A DNA stretch of 64,000 bases, from contig NZ_JAGRRD010000001.1 of NCBI RefSeq assembly GCF_018122735.1, positions 96,706 to 160,705 of the forward strand, read 5' to 3'. The notes under the pieces were generated by a model. It did no database searches. It was not told the origin of the DNA and saw only the letters and a list, made by a program, of their open reading frames with translations. Each line of letters begins with the position of its first letter. Position 1 is the stretch's first letter. This document shows positions 18,884 to 28,514 of the stretch, in pieces. The DNA is from Azoarcus sp. L1K30. Lineage in GTDB: Bacteria > Pseudomonadota > Gammaproteobacteria > Burkholderiales > Rhodocyclaceae. The translations under genes were made by a program, and so were the position numbers.

Positions 18884-20419
18884 TCAGGCCGCGCGACGGC
18901 GGAAATCTCGGGGGCGGAAGCCGAGCGCGAACAGGGTCGCGAAGTATGCAATCGCCGCGACTATGACGATCGCCGCGAGCCAGCCGACCCGCGCCAGCCC
19001 GCTGCGTGCAAACCAGACTGCATCGGTGCCCGTGCCAAGCCAGAGTACCGCCGCCATGACGGCGAGAGCCGCCGCCAGCTTGAGCCAGAACGCGGTCCAC
19101 CCGGGCTGCGGCAGATAGACGCCACGCTTGCGCAGGCCGTGATAGAGAAGTCCGGCGTTCAGGCAGGCGGCCAGGGCGATGGAGAGCGCCAGGCCGGCGT
19201 GCGCCAGCGGCACGATGAAGGCCAGGTTCATCAGTTGCGTGGCGAGCAGCGTGAGCAACGCGATCTTCACCGGTGTGCGGATGTCCTGACGGGCGTAGAA
19301 GCCCGGCGCCAGGACCTTGACCAGGATCATGCCGGTCAGGCCGATACTGTAGGCCAGCAGCGCGTCGCGCGTGTGCATGACATCGCCGACGGCAAAAGCT
19401 CCATAGTGAAACAGCGTGCTGATCAGCGGTACGGCAAGCATGGCCAGTCCGAGTGCCGCAGGAAGCGTCAGCATCAGGGTGAGCCGCAGGCCCCAGTCGA
19501 GTAGCGACGAAAATGCCTCCGGGTTGGCGTCGGCGTGCAGCTTGGAGAGGCTCGGCAACAGGATGGTACCGAGTGCGACGCCGAGCATGCCGGACGGAAA
19601 CTCCATCAGGCGGTCGGCATAGTAGAGCCAGGACACACTGCCACTGGGCAGAAAAGAGGCGAAGATGGTGTTGATCAGCAGCGAGATCTGGCTCACCGAG
19701 ACGCCCAGAATGGCAGGCGCCATCAGCTTGAGAATGCGCCGCACACCGGGGTCCGAATAGTCGAAGCGAAAGCGTGGCAGCATGCCGATGCGCGCAAGAG
19801 GCCGGATCTGCATGCCGAGCTGGAGGATGCCGCCCAGAAACACCGCCCACGCCAGCGCCAATACCGGGGGGTCGAAATAGGGTGCTGCAAACAGTGCCAT
19901 GCCAATGAAGGACAGGTTGAGCAGTACCGGGGTGAAGGCGGGTACGGCGAAGCGGCTCCAGGTGTTCAGGATGCCGCCGGCCAGTGCGACCAGGGACATG
20001 AACAGGATGTAGGGAAAGGTGATGCGGGTGAGCTCGACGGTGAGTGCGAACTTGTCCGCATCGGCCGCGAAGCCTGGGGCCGAGATCTGGATGATCAACG
20101 GCGCGCCAAGAACACCCAGTAGCGCCACCGCCGCGACGGCCAGGCCGAGCAGGGTGGCCACCCGGTCGACCAGGTGGTGCGTCGCATCGTCCCCTTTGCG
20201 GTTCTTGTATTCTGCGAGGATTGGAACGAAGGCCTGGGAGAAGGCGCCTTCCGCGAACATACGCCGCAGCAGGTTGGGCAGGCGAAAGGCGACAAAGAAC
20301 GCGTCGGTCGCGAGGCCGGCGCCAAAAGCGCGGGCGATGACGAAATCGCGGACGAATCCAAGTATCCGCGACATGAGTGTCATGCCGCTGACGGTGGCGA
20401 GGGCGCGCAGGAGATTCAT
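18884..20419 (-). CDS. murJ: Lipid II flippase MurJ
   Basis: The 511-residue product is an inner-membrane protein with about 14 predicted helices. It starts [20 protein letters not shown], followed by [15 protein letters not shown] and [21 protein letters not shown], all diagnostic of MurJ (MviN). It flips lipid II across the membrane for peptidoglycan synthesis. The ATG at 20419 fits the family start; a much longer open frame continues upstream to 20962 but runs antisense through rpsT and is not credible. murJ is divergent from rpsT, a conserved arrangement. Confidence 0.96.
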   Translation of the reverse strand: MNLLRALATVSGMTLMSRILGFVRDFVIARAFGAGLATDAFFVAFRLPNLLRRMFAEGAFSQAFVPILAEYKNRKGDDATHHLVDRVATLLGLAVAAVALLGVLGAPLIIQISAPGFAADADKFALTVELTRITFPYILFMSLVALAGGILNTWSRFAVPAFTPVLLNLSFIGMALFAAPYFDPPVLALAWAVFLGGILQLGMQIRPLARIGMLPRFRFDYSDPGVRRILKLMAPAILGVSVSQISLLINTIFASFLPSGSVSWLYYADRLMEFPSGMLGVALGTILLPSLSKLHADANPEAFSSLLDWGLRLTLMLTLPAALGLAMLAVPLISTLFHYGAFAVGDVMHTRDALLAYSIGLTGMILVKVLAPGFYARQDIRTPVKIALLTLLATQLMNLAFIVPLAHAGLALSIALAACLNAGLLYHGLRKRGVYLPQPGWTAFWLKLAAALAVMAAVLWLGTGTDAVWFARSGLARVGWLAAIVIVAAIAYFATLFALGFRPRDFRRRAA

Positions 20420-20498
20420 CTTGGGTGTTGCACAACGGGTAAAGGCGGCATGATAGCGGGCTGCCGTCCGGTACGCGCCATATTTCTTCGCTGCCTGC

Positions 20499-20527
20499 TT
20501 GCACCGGTCGGGGTTAACAGTTAAAAT
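20499..20527 (+). promoter_or_regulatory. Sigma70-type promoter of rpsT
   Basis: TTGCAC at 20499-20504 and TAAAAT at 20522-20527 are separated by 17 bp and lie about 43 bp upstream of the rpsT start codon in the murJ-rpsT divergent region. Confidence 0.75.
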
Positions 20528-20569
20528 CGCCGGCTTCTTAGAACCACGAATTTCACGGGAATCAAATCT

Positions 20570-20836
20570 ATGGCCAACTCGGCACAAGCTCGCAAGCGCG
20601 CACGTCAGGCGACCAAGGCCCGCGCCCATAACGCTAGCCTGCGTTCGCGTCTGCGTACTGCGATCAAGGCCGTGCGCAAGGCTGTTGTGGGTGGTGACAA
20701 GACTGCCGCTCAGTCTGTCTTCCGCACTTCGATGAGCACCATCGACAGCATCGCTGACAAGAAGATCATCCACAAGAACAAGGCTGCTCGTCACAAGAGC
20801 CGTCTGTCTGCTGCCGTCAAGGCCATGGCAGCCTGA
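20570..20836 (+). CDS. rpsT: 30S ribosomal protein S20
   Basis: This is an 88-residue, very basic protein with the S20 signature [20 protein letters not shown] at the start and [20 protein letters not shown] near the end. It binds 16S rRNA in the small subunit. Codon use is strongly biased, as expected for a highly expressed gene. It has its own promoter upstream and a terminator 38 nt after the stop, so it forms a single-gene transcript. Confidence 0.98.
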   Translation: MANSAQARKRARQATKARAHNASLRSRLRTAIKAVRKAVVGGDKTAAQSVFRTSMSTIDSIADKKIIHKNKAARHKSRLSAAVKAMAA

Positions 20837-20873
20837 TCTTCCGGTATCGATGCGGCTCGCAGCCGCAATCAGA

Positions 20874-20903
20874 AACGGCGACTTCATGGTCGCCGTTTTT
20901 ATT
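20874..20903 (+). terminator. Rho-independent terminator of rpsT
   Basis: The 9-bp stem AACGGCGAC/GTCGCCGTT with a 6-nt loop is followed directly by TTTTATTT. It lies 38 nt after the rpsT stop. Confidence 0.9.
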
Positions 20904-21005
20904 TGTGCGTGGGGTGTGTCCGGATTGTCTGTGGGTGGGGCTTGCTGAAGTGCACGGTGCACAGGCGCCTGTTCGTGCCAGGCGATGTGCTATCGCGCGC
21001 TGCGA

Positions 21006-21296
21006 TCAGAGTTGATCGTCGCTGATCGGCTCCATCGTCAGTTCATTGTCGTTGGCGAAGTTGACCATGAACTTGTAGGCGAGCGGTTCGATGTCGTAAA
21101 GACGGGCGTCGACCATGACGGTCTTCTGGCCCTTGAGGGTGCAACCGGGGCGCACGTAGGGGGAGTACATCATGCGATGGTCGGCGCCGAAAGCCGACAT
21201 GATGCCGCATAGGCGGTCCGCCCAGTCGCTTGGGCGGAATGTTTTTCCTTCCCTTGTGACCCCGATAATGACGAAGCTTTCGATCTTCTGATTCAT
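21006..21296 (-). CDS. DUF3579 family protein
   Basis: This 96-residue protein matches my recollection of the DUF3579 family found mainly in betaproteobacteria (FVIIGVTREGKTFRPSDWADRL, then MYSPYVRPGCTLKGQKTVMVD). No enzymatic motif or membrane segment is visible. Its function is unknown. The gene lies between rpsT and argD on the opposite strand. Confidence 0.85.
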   Translation of the reverse strand: MNQKIESFVIIGVTREGKTFRPSDWADRLCGIMSAFGADHRMMYSPYVRPGCTLKGQKTVMVDARLYDIEPLAYKFMVNFANDNELTMEPISDDQL

Positions 21297-21473
21297 GTGT
21301 CATGCCATGTCGGCTACGGGGAATGGTGCAGGGCAGGGATTGCCGGCCGCTGCGATAAACCGGGGCGGATTCTAGCAGAATTCATCGGCGTTGACCGTGC
21401 TGCAGCAATTGCCCGCTTCTGGCGCCATCTGTACATTTGCCCCTGTTTTGGCTTAATATCGGGGATCTTTCCT

Positions 21474-21505
21474 GCACGGCGGCGTTGGCCGCCGTGCGCG
21501 TTTTT
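21474..21505 (+). promoter_or_regulatory. Terminator-like hairpin in the leader of argD
   Basis: A perfect 10-bp stem (GCACGGCGGC/GCCGCCGTGC) with a 4-nt loop is followed by GCG and a run of five T, 25 nt before the argD start. A possible -10 (TAATAT, 21454-21459) lies just upstream. It could be an attenuator in the arg leader, or a terminator that isolates argD from upstream transcription. Confidence 0.55.
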
Positions 21506-21529
21506 GGTCCATCCTGATCGGGGTTTTCC

Positions 21530-22702
21530 ATGTCCCATGTCATGAACACCTACGCCAGATTGCCGGTGGCATTCACGCACGGCGATGGGGTGTGGCTCCA
21601 CGACGAATCGGGCAAGCGCTATCTGGATGCGCTCTCCGGTATTGCGGTATCGACGCTCGGACACAACCATCCACGTCTTGTTCGCGCCATTTCACTGCAG
21701 GCGTCCCGCGTATTGCATACCTCCAACCTGTACGGTATTCCCCTGCAGGATCGACTGGCCGACCGACTGGCGGAAGTCTCGGGCATGGACGAGGTCTTCT
21801 TCTGCAACTCCGGTTGCGAGGCCAATGAAGCCGCGATCAAGCTCGCCCGCATGTATGGTCATCAGAAGGGCGTCGAGGTGCCGACCATCGTGGTGATGGA
21901 AAATGCGTTTCATGGTCGTACGATGGCGACACTGTCGGCGACCGGCAATCGCAAGACGCAGGCGGGGTTCGAACCGCTGGTGTCCGGCTTTGTGCGGGTT
22001 CCGTACAAGGATATCGATGCACTGCGCAACGTGGCCGCCCATAACCATGGCGTGGTTGCAGTGATGCTGGAAATGATCCAGGGCGAGGGTGGCATCAATA
22101 TCGCCGATGACGATTTTCAGCGAGAGGTGCGCGCCCTGTGCGACGAGATGGGCTGGCTGATGATCTGTGACGAGGTCCAGTGCGGGCTGGGTCGCACCGG
22201 CGCATGGTTCGGCTGGCAGCATGCGAATGTGCGCCCGGACGTCATGACTCTGGCCAAGGGTCTGGGCTCGGGGGTGCCGATCGGCGCATGCCTGACCGCA
22301 GGTCAGGCTGCCGGTCTGTTCAAGCCGGGCAATCACGGCTCCACTTTCGGTGGCAATCCGCTTGCGTGTGCTGCAGGCCTGGAAACGCTGGATACGATTG
22401 CCGACGACGATCTGATGGCGAATGCCGTCGCGGTCGGTGACGCGATCCGCAGCGGACTGGCCGAGGCCCTCGCCGGCGTGAAAGGCGTGGTCGATATTCG
22501 CGGTCGCGGACTGATGATCGGCATCGAGCTCGATCGCCCCTGTGGTGCGCTGGTCACACGTGGTCTCGATGCGGGGCTGCTCATCAACGTAACCGCCGAG
22601 CGCGTGGTGCGGTTGCTGCCCCCGCTGATCTTCAGTCGCGACGACGCCGCCGCGCTGGTCGACGCGCTGGCTCCGCTGATCATAGATTTCCTGTCGCAGT
22701 GA
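21530..22702 (+). CDS. argD: Acetylornithine aminotransferase
   Basis: This 390-residue class III aminotransferase uses PLP. The Schiff-base Lys is in VMTLAKGLGSGVPIGA; other landmarks are FCNSGCEANEAAIKLAR, AFHGRTMATLSATGN and DEVQCGLGRTG. It converts N-acetylglutamate semialdehyde to N-acetylornithine in arginine synthesis and may also serve the diaminopimelate pathway. The next gene, argF, starts 18 nt after its stop, which supports the arginine assignment over other omega-aminotransferases. Confidence 0.93.
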   Translation: MSHVMNTYARLPVAFTHGDGVWLHDESGKRYLDALSGIAVSTLGHNHPRLVRAISLQASRVLHTSNLYGIPLQDRLADRLAEVSGMDEVFFCNSGCEANEAAIKLARMYGHQKGVEVPTIVVMENAFHGRTMATLSATGNRKTQAGFEPLVSGFVRVPYKDIDALRNVAAHNHGVVAVMLEMIQGEGGINIADDDFQREVRALCDEMGWLMICDEVQCGLGRTGAWFGWQHANVRPDVMTLAKGLGSGVPIGACLTAGQAAGLFKPGNHGSTFGGNPLACAAGLETLDTIADDDLMANAVAVGDAIRSGLAEALAGVKGVVDIRGRGLMIGIELDRPCGALVTRGLDAGLLINVTAERVVRLLPPLIFSRDDAAALVDALAPLIIDFLSQ

Positions 22703-22720
22703 CGGCAAAGGCAGACGCCC

Positions 22721-23656
22721 ATGACATCACCCCGGCATTATCTCCAGTTCAACGATCTCAGCGCTGACGAGTACGCCTATCTGTTCAAGCGTACCAAGTG
22801 GATCAAGGAGAAATTCAAGAACTACGAGCCCTATCACCCGCTCTTCGATCGCACGCTGGTAATGATCTTCGAGAAGGCCAGCACGCGTACGCGGCTGTCT
22901 TTCGAAGCCGGCATGCAACAGCTCGGGGGCTCCGCGATCTATCTCAATACCCGCGACTCTCAACTCGGGCGCGGCGAACCGGTCGAGGATGCGGCACAGG
23001 TCATCTCGCGCATGAGCGATGTCGTGATGATCCGCACCTTCGAACAGGGCATCATCGAACGCTTCGCCGCCAACTCGCGCGTGCCGCTGATCAACGGGCT
23101 GACCAACGAGTATCACCCGTGCCAGATCCTCGCCGATATCTACACCTACATCGAGCATCGAGGCAGCATCAAGGGCAAAACCGTGGCCTGGGTGGGCGAC
23201 TCCAACAACATGTGCAATACCTGGCTGCAGGCCGCCGAGGTCCTCGACTTCAATGTGCATGTGTCCACGCCGCCGGGCTATGAAGTAGAGCCCGAGCGTG
23301 CCGGCCTCTACGGCACCGATCATTTCGAGCAGTTCGCCGATCCGCTCGAGGCCTGCAAGGGCGCACATCTGGTGACGACGGACGTGTGGACCTCGATGGG
23401 CTTCGAAGCCGAAAACGAGGCGCGCATGAAGGCGTTTGCCGACTGGTGCGTCGATGCCGAGATGATGTCGGTGGCCGCACCCGATGCGGTGTTCATGCAT
23501 TGCCTGCCTGCCCACAGGGGCGAGGAGGTGACCGCCGAGGTCATCGACGGTCCGCAGTCGGTGGTGTGGGACGAAGCCGAAAATCGCCTGCACGTGCAGA
23601 AGGCGCTGATGGAATTTCTCGTGCTCGGTCGCGTCGGGGACGAGAAGGCAAACTGA
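22721..23656 (+). CDS. argF: Ornithine carbamoyltransferase
   Basis: The 311-residue enzyme joins carbamoyl phosphate and ornithine to form citrulline. The carbamoyl-phosphate motif KASTRTRLSFEAGMQQLGG is present, with HPCQILADIYTYIE and the ornithine-binding loop MHCLPAHRGEEVT. It is cotranscribed with argD and followed about 70 bp later by argG. All residues expected for activity are seen. Confidence 0.97.
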   Translation: MTSPRHYLQFNDLSADEYAYLFKRTKWIKEKFKNYEPYHPLFDRTLVMIFEKASTRTRLSFEAGMQQLGGSAIYLNTRDSQLGRGEPVEDAAQVISRMSDVVMIRTFEQGIIERFAANSRVPLINGLTNEYHPCQILADIYTYIEHRGSIKGKTVAWVGDSNNMCNTWLQAAEVLDFNVHVSTPPGYEVEPERAGLYGTDHFEQFADPLEACKGAHLVTTDVWTSMGFEAENEARMKAFADWCVDAEMMSVAAPDAVFMHCLPAHRGEEVTAEVIDGPQSVVWDEAENRLHVQKALMEFLVLGRVGDEKAN

Positions 23657-23724
23657 TAACGCGAATTGGCTGCTAACCGCCGTATGCCCACGAGGCCCCG
23701 CGGCAACAAAGACTGGACAAGAAC

Positions 23725-24954
23725 ATGAGCGATGTGAAGAAAGCGGTGCTCGCCTATTCCGGCGGGTTGGACACTTCGGTAATCCTGAAGTGGTTGCAGG
23801 ACACCTACCAGTGCGAAGTGGTGACCTTCACCGCAGACCTCGGGCAGGGCGAGGAACTCGAGCCGGCACGTCAGAAGGCGCTGAAGTTCGGCATCAAGCC
23901 CGAAAACATCTTCATCGACGATCTGCGTGAAGAGTTCGTGCGCGACTTCGTGTTTCCGATGTTCCGCTGCAATACGGTGTACGAGGGCGAGTACCTGCTG
24001 GGTACGTCGATCGCTCGTCCGCTGATTGCCAAGCGCCAGATCGAAATCGCGCGTGCCACTGGTGCCGATGCGGTCTCGCACGGTGCTACCGGCAAGGGCA
24101 ATGACCAGGTGCGCTTCGAGCTCGGCTATTACGCGCTGATGCCGGGCGTGAAGGTGATCGCGCCGTGGCGCGAGTGGGATCTGCTGTCGCGCGAAAAGCT
24201 GCTTGCCTACGCGGAAAAGGCAGGCATTCCCATCGAGATGAAGCACAAGCAGGGCGGTTCGCCCTATTCGATGGATGCCAACCTGCTGCACATCTCCTTC
24301 GAAGGCCGTCACCTCGAGAACCCGGCTGCCGAGGCCGAAGAGGACATGTGGCGGTGGACGGTGTCGCCCGAGGCTGCGCCGGATGCGGCCGAATATGTCG
24401 ATCTGGAATTCGAGAAGGGTGATGTCGTCGCGATCAACGGCACCCGCCTGAAGGCGCACGAAGTGCTGGCCAAGCTCAACGAGCTCGGCGGCAAGCATGG
24501 CGTCGGCCGGCTCGATCTGGTGGAGAACCGTTATGTCGGCATGAAGAGCCGTGGCTGTTACGAGACCCCGGGTGGGACCATCCTGCTCAAGGCGCACCGC
24601 GCCATCGAATCGATCACGCTCGACCGCGAAGTTGCCCACCTCAAGGACGACCTCATGCCGCGCTACGCCAGCATCATCTACAACGGCTACTGGTGGAGCC
24701 CCGAGCGCCTGGCCTTGCAGGCGCTGATCGACAGCACCCAGCAGACCGTCAATGGCTGGGTCAGGGTCAAGCTCTACAAGGGCAACGTGATCGTGACCGG
24801 GCGCGATTCGAAGACCGATTCGCTGTTTGATCCGACGATTGCAACCTTCGAGGACGACCAGGGCGCGTACAACCAGAAGGATGCACAGGGCTTCATCCGC
24901 CTTAATTCGCTGCGCATGCGGATTGCGGCCAATGCCAAGGCAAAGCGCGGCTGA
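23725..24954 (+). CDS. argG: Argininosuccinate synthase
   Basis: The 409-residue product starts with the ATP-binding motif [36 protein letters not shown] and [20 protein letters not shown] are also typical. It condenses citrulline and aspartate, with ATP, to argininosuccinate. It follows argF on the same strand. argH is not in the window. Confidence 0.97.
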   Translation: MSDVKKAVLAYSGGLDTSVILKWLQDTYQCEVVTFTADLGQGEELEPARQKALKFGIKPENIFIDDLREEFVRDFVFPMFRCNTVYEGEYLLGTSIARPLIAKRQIEIARATGADAVSHGATGKGNDQVRFELGYYALMPGVKVIAPWREWDLLSREKLLAYAEKAGIPIEMKHKQGGSPYSMDANLLHISFEGRHLENPAAEAEEDMWRWTVSPEAAPDAAEYVDLEFEKGDVVAINGTRLKAHEVLAKLNELGGKHGVGRLDLVENRYVGMKSRGCYETPGGTILLKAHRAIESITLDREVAHLKDDLMPRYASIIYNGYWWSPERLALQALIDSTQQTVNGWVRVKLYKGNVIVTGRDSKTDSLFDPTIATFEDDQGAYNQKDAQGFIRLNSLRMRIAANAKAKRG

Positions 24955-24993
24955 TCACTCGCGCACCTGGCGGAATATTGTGGAACACCGGTG

Positions 24994-25224
24994 ATGGAAA
25001 ACGATGTACTGATTTTTGGCCTGACGATTGCCGAGTTCGAGAAGATCTCGCTGACCGTCTGTTTTTCCGCGCTGATCCTGTACATGTTGTTCATCATCGG
25101 CAGTCTTGCGCGTGAGTCGAAGGCCGGCAAGTACGGAACGGCGTGGATGTTCCTCGCGCTGGGACTGGGGTTCGTAGGCTTTGTGGCCAAGGCATTGATC
25201 CAGAAGTTCATGGGTATCGAATAA
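24994..25224 (+). CDS. DUF2788 family small membrane protein
   Basis: This protein of 76 residues has two likely transmembrane helices (SLTVCFSALILYMLFIIG and TAWMFLALGLGFVGFVAKAL) separated by a short basic loop. It matches my recollection of the DUF2788 family. ATG at 24994 is used; a GTG codon directly before it would add one residue. Its function is unknown. It sits 39 nt after argG and 14 nt before ppnP, probably in one transcript. Confidence 0.8.
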   Translation: MENDVLIFGLTIAEFEKISLTVCFSALILYMLFIIGSLARESKAGKYGTAWMFLALGLGFVGFVAKALIQKFMGIE

Positions 25225-25238
25225 GGAAGGCAGTTTTC

Positions 25239-25562
25239 ATGAGCATTACCGAGAAGCTCGACGGCGTCGCCGTCACCACCAAGGCCAATGTCTATTTCGA
25301 CGGCAAATGCATCAGCCACGGCGTGCGCTTTGCCGATGGCACGGGCAAGTCCGTCGGCGTCATCCTGCCTGCGTCGCTGACGTTCAATACCGGCGCGCCC
25401 GAGATCATGGAAGGGGTCAGCGGCAGCTGCCGCGTTCGCCTGAAAGGCGAAACAGAGTGGAAGACCTACGCTGCAGGTGAGTCGTTCAACGTGCCGGGCA
25501 ACGCTAGCTTCGACATCGAAGTCAGCGGCGAGCCTTATCACTACATCTGCCATTTCGGCTGA
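25239..25562 (+). CDS. ppnP: Pyrimidine/purine nucleoside phosphorylase (PpnP/YaiE family)
   Basis: This 107-residue single-domain cupin matches the PpnP (formerly DUF1255) family, whose members cleave nucleosides with phosphate. Typical stretches are [34 protein letters not shown] and [23 protein letters not shown] precedes the ATG. The gene lies between the DUF2788 gene and yajQ on the same strand with short spacers. Confidence 0.9.
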   Translation: MSITEKLDGVAVTTKANVYFDGKCISHGVRFADGTGKSVGVILPASLTFNTGAPEIMEGVSGSCRVRLKGETEWKTYAAGESFNVPGNASFDIEVSGEPYHYICHFG

Positions 25563-25582
25563 TCGCGCGCCTGGGGAACGTC

Positions 25583-26068
25583 ATGCCTTCGTTTGACATC
25601 ATGTCCGAAGTCGACCTCGTCGCATTGAAGAACGCGGTCGAGGTGGCCAATCGCAAGATCACCAATCGCTATGATTTCAAGGGGACGGATGCGCGTGTCG
25701 AGCAGAGCGACAAGTTGCTGACGCTCCACGGCGACAGCGACTTCCAGCTCAGCCAGATGAAAGACATCCTGTTGCCCGAAATGACCGCAAAAAAGGTCGA
25801 TGTCCGCTGCCTCGAGTATGGCGACCTGCAGAAGGTGTCCGGCAACAAGGTCAAGCAGGAGGTCAAGGTCAAGGTGGGCGTGGAGCAGGAAATGGCGAAG
25901 AAGATCGTCAAACTGCTCAAGGACAACAAGCTCAAGGTACAGGCGGCCATCCAGGGCGAGGAGGTGCGCGTCTCGGGTGCCAAGCGCGATGTACTGCAGG
26001 AGGCGATTGCACTGGTGAAGAAGACGATCACCGACTTTCCGCTGCAGTTCGGCAACTTTCGCGACTGA
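25583..26068 (+). CDS. yajQ: YajQ family nucleotide-binding protein
   Basis: The 161-residue protein matches UPF0234/YajQ from start to end ([44 protein letters not shown]). Family members bind nucleotides, in one studied case cyclic di-GMP, and have been linked to regulation. No catalytic residues are known. It is the last gene of the plus-strand run starting at argD; a strong bidirectional hairpin follows. Confidence 0.93.
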   Translation: MPSFDIMSEVDLVALKNAVEVANRKITNRYDFKGTDARVEQSDKLLTLHGDSDFQLSQMKDILLPEMTAKKVDVRCLEYGDLQKVSGNKVKQEVKVKVGVEQEMAKKIVKLLKDNKLKVQAAIQGEEVRVSGAKRDVLQEAIALVKKTITDFPLQFGNFRD

Positions 26069-26137
26069 ATCTCGATGCACCCTGCTGGTGCCGGCGGTAG
26101 ATCAAGGTCGGCAAGTGGATCTGGCAACACAAGCCGG

Positions 26138-26172
26138 GAACGAAGCCCTCGCAACGCGCGAGGGCTTCGTTC
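26138..26172. terminator. Bidirectional terminator hairpin between yajQ and the reductase gene
   Basis: A perfect 15-bp stem (GAACGAAGCCCTCGC at 26138-26152 with its complement at 26158-26172) and a 5-nt loop separate two convergent genes. It ends at the stop of the minus-strand reductase gene. U-runs are short, but the stem is very stable. Confidence 0.7.
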
Positions 26173-26175
26173 ATT

Positions 26176-27225
26176 TCAGGGGCTGACCAGGTGGCTGGCG
26201 GGTGCCGTTTCCGGCTGCGCCTGGCCAAAGTAGCCCTCGGTATGGATCATCTCGTCGCGCGCACCCAGTGCCTTCGCCGCGCTGACGCAGGCCGCGACGA
26301 AATCCGGGTTGCCGGCGACGAATACGCTGTGCTGGGACAGGTCCTTGAACACCTGCGGCAGCACATCGGGGAGGCGCCCGCTCAGGCGACCGTCGCGTTT
26401 CTCACGTGTCAGAGACGGCTTGTAGGTGAAGTTGCGGTGCTTGGTTTCCCAGTAACGCATCAGGCCGGTATCGTAAAGGTCGGCCTCGGTGCGGGCCGAG
26501 AACATCAGGGTGACCGGTTTGCGATAGCCGCGGCGCAGGGCGGCCTCGGCAAGCGCGAGAATGGGCGCGAGGCCCGAACCCGACGCCATGCACAGTACCG
26601 GGGAATCGACTGCAGGGTCACCGATGAAGGTGCCGTAGGGGCCCGACAGCTTGACCACGTCGCCGAGCGTGATCCGGTCGTGTGCCCAGATGCTGGTCTT
26701 GCCGTCGTCCACGCGGGTGATCTGGAGCACGATCTCGCCATCGGTGCGCGGGGCGTTCGCAATCGAGTAGCAGCGCATCGGCGCGCCGGCACGCTCGTCG
26801 CCGAGGGTGACATATTGGCCCGGCCAGTAACGCATGACCTGGCCGACCGGACGCAGCCTGAGCTCGACGATGCCGGGCGTGCGGGCGATGCGGTCGACGA
26901 GCACGAAGCGCTGATCTTCACGCGGCGGAAACAGCTTGGGTTTGGCGTCCTCCGTGCCCCATTCGATCACCAGTTCGGGTGACAGTGGCTTGGCCATGCA
27001 CATGAGGCCGAAACCCTGCTTGCGCTCTTCCTGTGACAGCGCCATGTCGAGCACCATGCCCTGGTCGAACTGCCCGGACAACACCTTGACCTTGCATTCG
27101 CCGCAGGCACCCGCCCGGCAGTTGTTGGGGAGAGCATAGCCGGCGCGTTCAAGCGCAGCCAGCACGGTATCACCGCCCTGGCATTCGACTTCGCGACCGG
27201 AGGGGTGGAGTTTGATCTTCTGCAT
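26176..27225 (-). CDS. [2Fe-2S]/FAD/NAD(P)H-dependent ferredoxin reductase-type electron transfer protein
   Basis: The 349-residue protein has an N-terminal plant-type ferredoxin domain with ligands C36, C41, C44 and C76, then an FAD domain (RCYSIANAP) and an NAD(P)H domain (SGSGLAPILALAEAAL). This is the layout of reductases that feed electrons to oxygenases, and of the CDP-6-deoxyhexulose reductase family. Upstream on the same strand, after a 185-nt gap with two hairpins, lies a soluble diiron protein, so this reductase probably supplies it with electrons. The pairing is inferred from position. Confidence 0.88.
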   Translation of the reverse strand: MQKIKLHPSGREVECQGGDTVLAALERAGYALPNNCRAGACGECKVKVLSGQFDQGMVLDMALSQEERKQGFGLMCMAKPLSPELVIEWGTEDAKPKLFPPREDQRFVLVDRIARTPGIVELRLRPVGQVMRYWPGQYVTLGDERAGAPMRCYSIANAPRTDGEIVLQITRVDDGKTSIWAHDRITLGDVVKLSGPYGTFIGDPAVDSPVLCMASGSGLAPILALAEAALRRGYRKPVTLMFSARTEADLYDTGLMRYWETKHRNFTYKPSLTREKRDGRLSGRLPDVLPQVFKDLSQHSVFVAGNPDFVAACVSAAKALGARDEMIHTEGYFGQAQPETAPASHLVSP

Positions 27226-27315
27226 TCGTGTTCTCTCTCAGTGAGGGTAAAGCACGCGCCGTCGGTCAGGCGCTGCGCCGCGCCGCCTTGATCTGCAATA
27301 CGTCTTTCTTGTGAG

Positions 27316-27341
27316 GCGGGCCGGCATCAAGGCCGGCCCGC
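27316..27341. repeat. GC-rich hairpin between the diiron and reductase genes
   Basis: A 10-bp perfect stem (GCGGGCCGGC/GCCGGCCCGC) with a 6-nt loop has no U-run on either strand. It sits in the 185-nt gap of the presumed diiron-reductase transcript. Confidence 0.6.
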
Positions 27342-27366
27342 GCATGCAACATGTTGCGCACCGCAC

Positions 27367-27396
27367 ATTCGGGGCAGATCGCGATCTGCCCCGAAT
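27367..27396. repeat. 30-bp perfect palindrome 3' of the diiron gene
   Basis: The arm ATTCGGGGCAGATC (27367-27380) is perfectly mirrored at 27383-27396 around a GC centre, 14 nt after the diiron stop codon. There is no U-tract. It may protect the 3' end of the diiron mRNA or lower expression of the reductase; protein binding is also possible. Confidence 0.7.
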
Positions 27397-27410
27397 GGCG
27401 CCGGCAGGCG

Positions 27411-28436
27411 TCAGAACACCGGAATGATATCGTTCATGTCGATGTCGGAGATCTCCTGGCCCGAGATACCAACCTCCGGGATGGCGGGGAAGGGGATCTC
27501 ATAGCGGTCGAGCACGCCCTTCAGGTTCAGCATGGCGTTCTTCCAGTTGTCCTTCTTCGCCTCGTAGCTCGGTACGCCGAAGCCCGCGCCCCGTGCCACT
27601 TCTTCGGCTTCACGTTGATTGTCGATGAAGTCGGTCGGCAGGTCCCAGAATTCCATCGGTGGCTCGAACAGTACAGCAGACAGGAATAGATAGCCGGCGC
27701 GGATCTGCTTGGTCACCAGTGCCTTGTCTTCGGGCGGAAGCTTCGGATAATCGCGTTCCATCAGTGCCATGCAGATCGCCATATGGCGCCCTTCGTCACG
27801 ACCGATGTTGCGGAAGGCCTCCTTGAACACCAGTTCGCGCGAATTGTCGTGCATCTGCTTGAAGATGGTCGCGGCAGCGATCTCGCCCATCAGGAAGGAC
27901 GAGAACAGCACGGCCAGCGAATACTTCGGCACCGCCTTCTTGTAGCCCGTCCAATAGCGGCCGCCGTTGTAGTACAGCCATTTGGCGTTCTTCTGCAGGC
28001 GCTTGCCGAGTTCGGTCTTAGGTTCGTAGGTGATGGGATCCGGATGGCCGAGGAAGCGGGTGATGGCCAGGCCGCACATTTGCTCGTGGTTCTGCTCGTC
28101 ACGGGTGACGGAGAAGAAGCAGCGGCGCACCGGATCTTCCTCATGCACTTCATAGGTCTTGATGAAGGCTTCCGCGAACACCGGTGGGGCGGAGGCGTCG
28201 AATACCGACAGCAGGGTCCACCAGTAGGCAATCGATTCGCGCTCTTCCCAAGTGTAGGACTCCACATCCAGCGTGTCCCAAGGCAGCTTCTTCGGGTCCC
28301 AGTTCTCGCGCTGGGCAGCGTCCCACACTTCTTCCATCTTTGCCGTCTGCGCGTTCCACGACAGCGGATAGATGTTCGGTTGTTCGGTCGCCGGCGGAAA
28401 CTCCATCGTCAGTGCCAGCTTCTCGTTATGTGCCAT
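27411..28436 (-). CDS. Soluble ferritin-like diiron protein (probable oxygenase or desaturase)
   Basis: I do not recognise a named family with certainty. The 341-residue protein shows the four-helix diiron pattern: a Glu on the first helix (around E89), ExxH as EQNH at 114-117, E185 in FLMGEIAAATIF, and EGRH at 215-218. This order is shared by AurF-type N-oxygenases, R2-like proteins and soluble acyl-ACP desaturases. No transmembrane segment or signal peptide is seen. The [2Fe-2S]/FAD reductase encoded downstream suggests an O2-activating enzyme. Upstream are a perfect FNR box and a second palindrome. The ATG is chosen because the sequence before it is low-complexity and no earlier start is supported. 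Confidence 0.75.
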   Translation of the reverse strand: MAHNEKLALTMEFPPATEQPNIYPLSWNAQTAKMEEVWDAAQRENWDPKKLPWDTLDVESYTWEERESIAYWWTLLSVFDASAPPVFAEAFIKTYEVHEEDPVRRCFFSVTRDEQNHEQMCGLAITRFLGHPDPITYEPKTELGKRLQKNAKWLYYNGGRYWTGYKKAVPKYSLAVLFSSFLMGEIAAATIFKQMHDNSRELVFKEAFRNIGRDEGRHMAICMALMERDYPKLPPEDKALVTKQIRAGYLFLSAVLFEPPMEFWDLPTDFIDNQREAEEVARGAGFGVPSYEAKKDNWKNAMLNLKGVLDRYEIPFPAIPEVGISGQEISDIDMNDIIPVF

Positions 28437-28514
28437 TCCTGTCTCCTCATCATTATCCGTGGCGCAGCCTGTGCTGCGTGGACGCAAATGTGAGGCAGGC
28501 GAAGGTGTCCGCAT

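Noticed and set aside
18795-20504. 569-residue open frame in another minus-strand frame of murJ
   Set aside because: It is Arg/Pro-rich and lies fully within MurJ, which is recognisable from end to end.
20420-20962. N-terminal extension of murJ to 20962
   Set aside because: It would run antisense through rpsT and its promoter, and MurJ family members start at MNLLRAL.
23320-24639. 439-residue open frame antisense to argG and argF
   Set aside because: It spans two well-supported genes on the other strand and has no start signal or recognisable motif.
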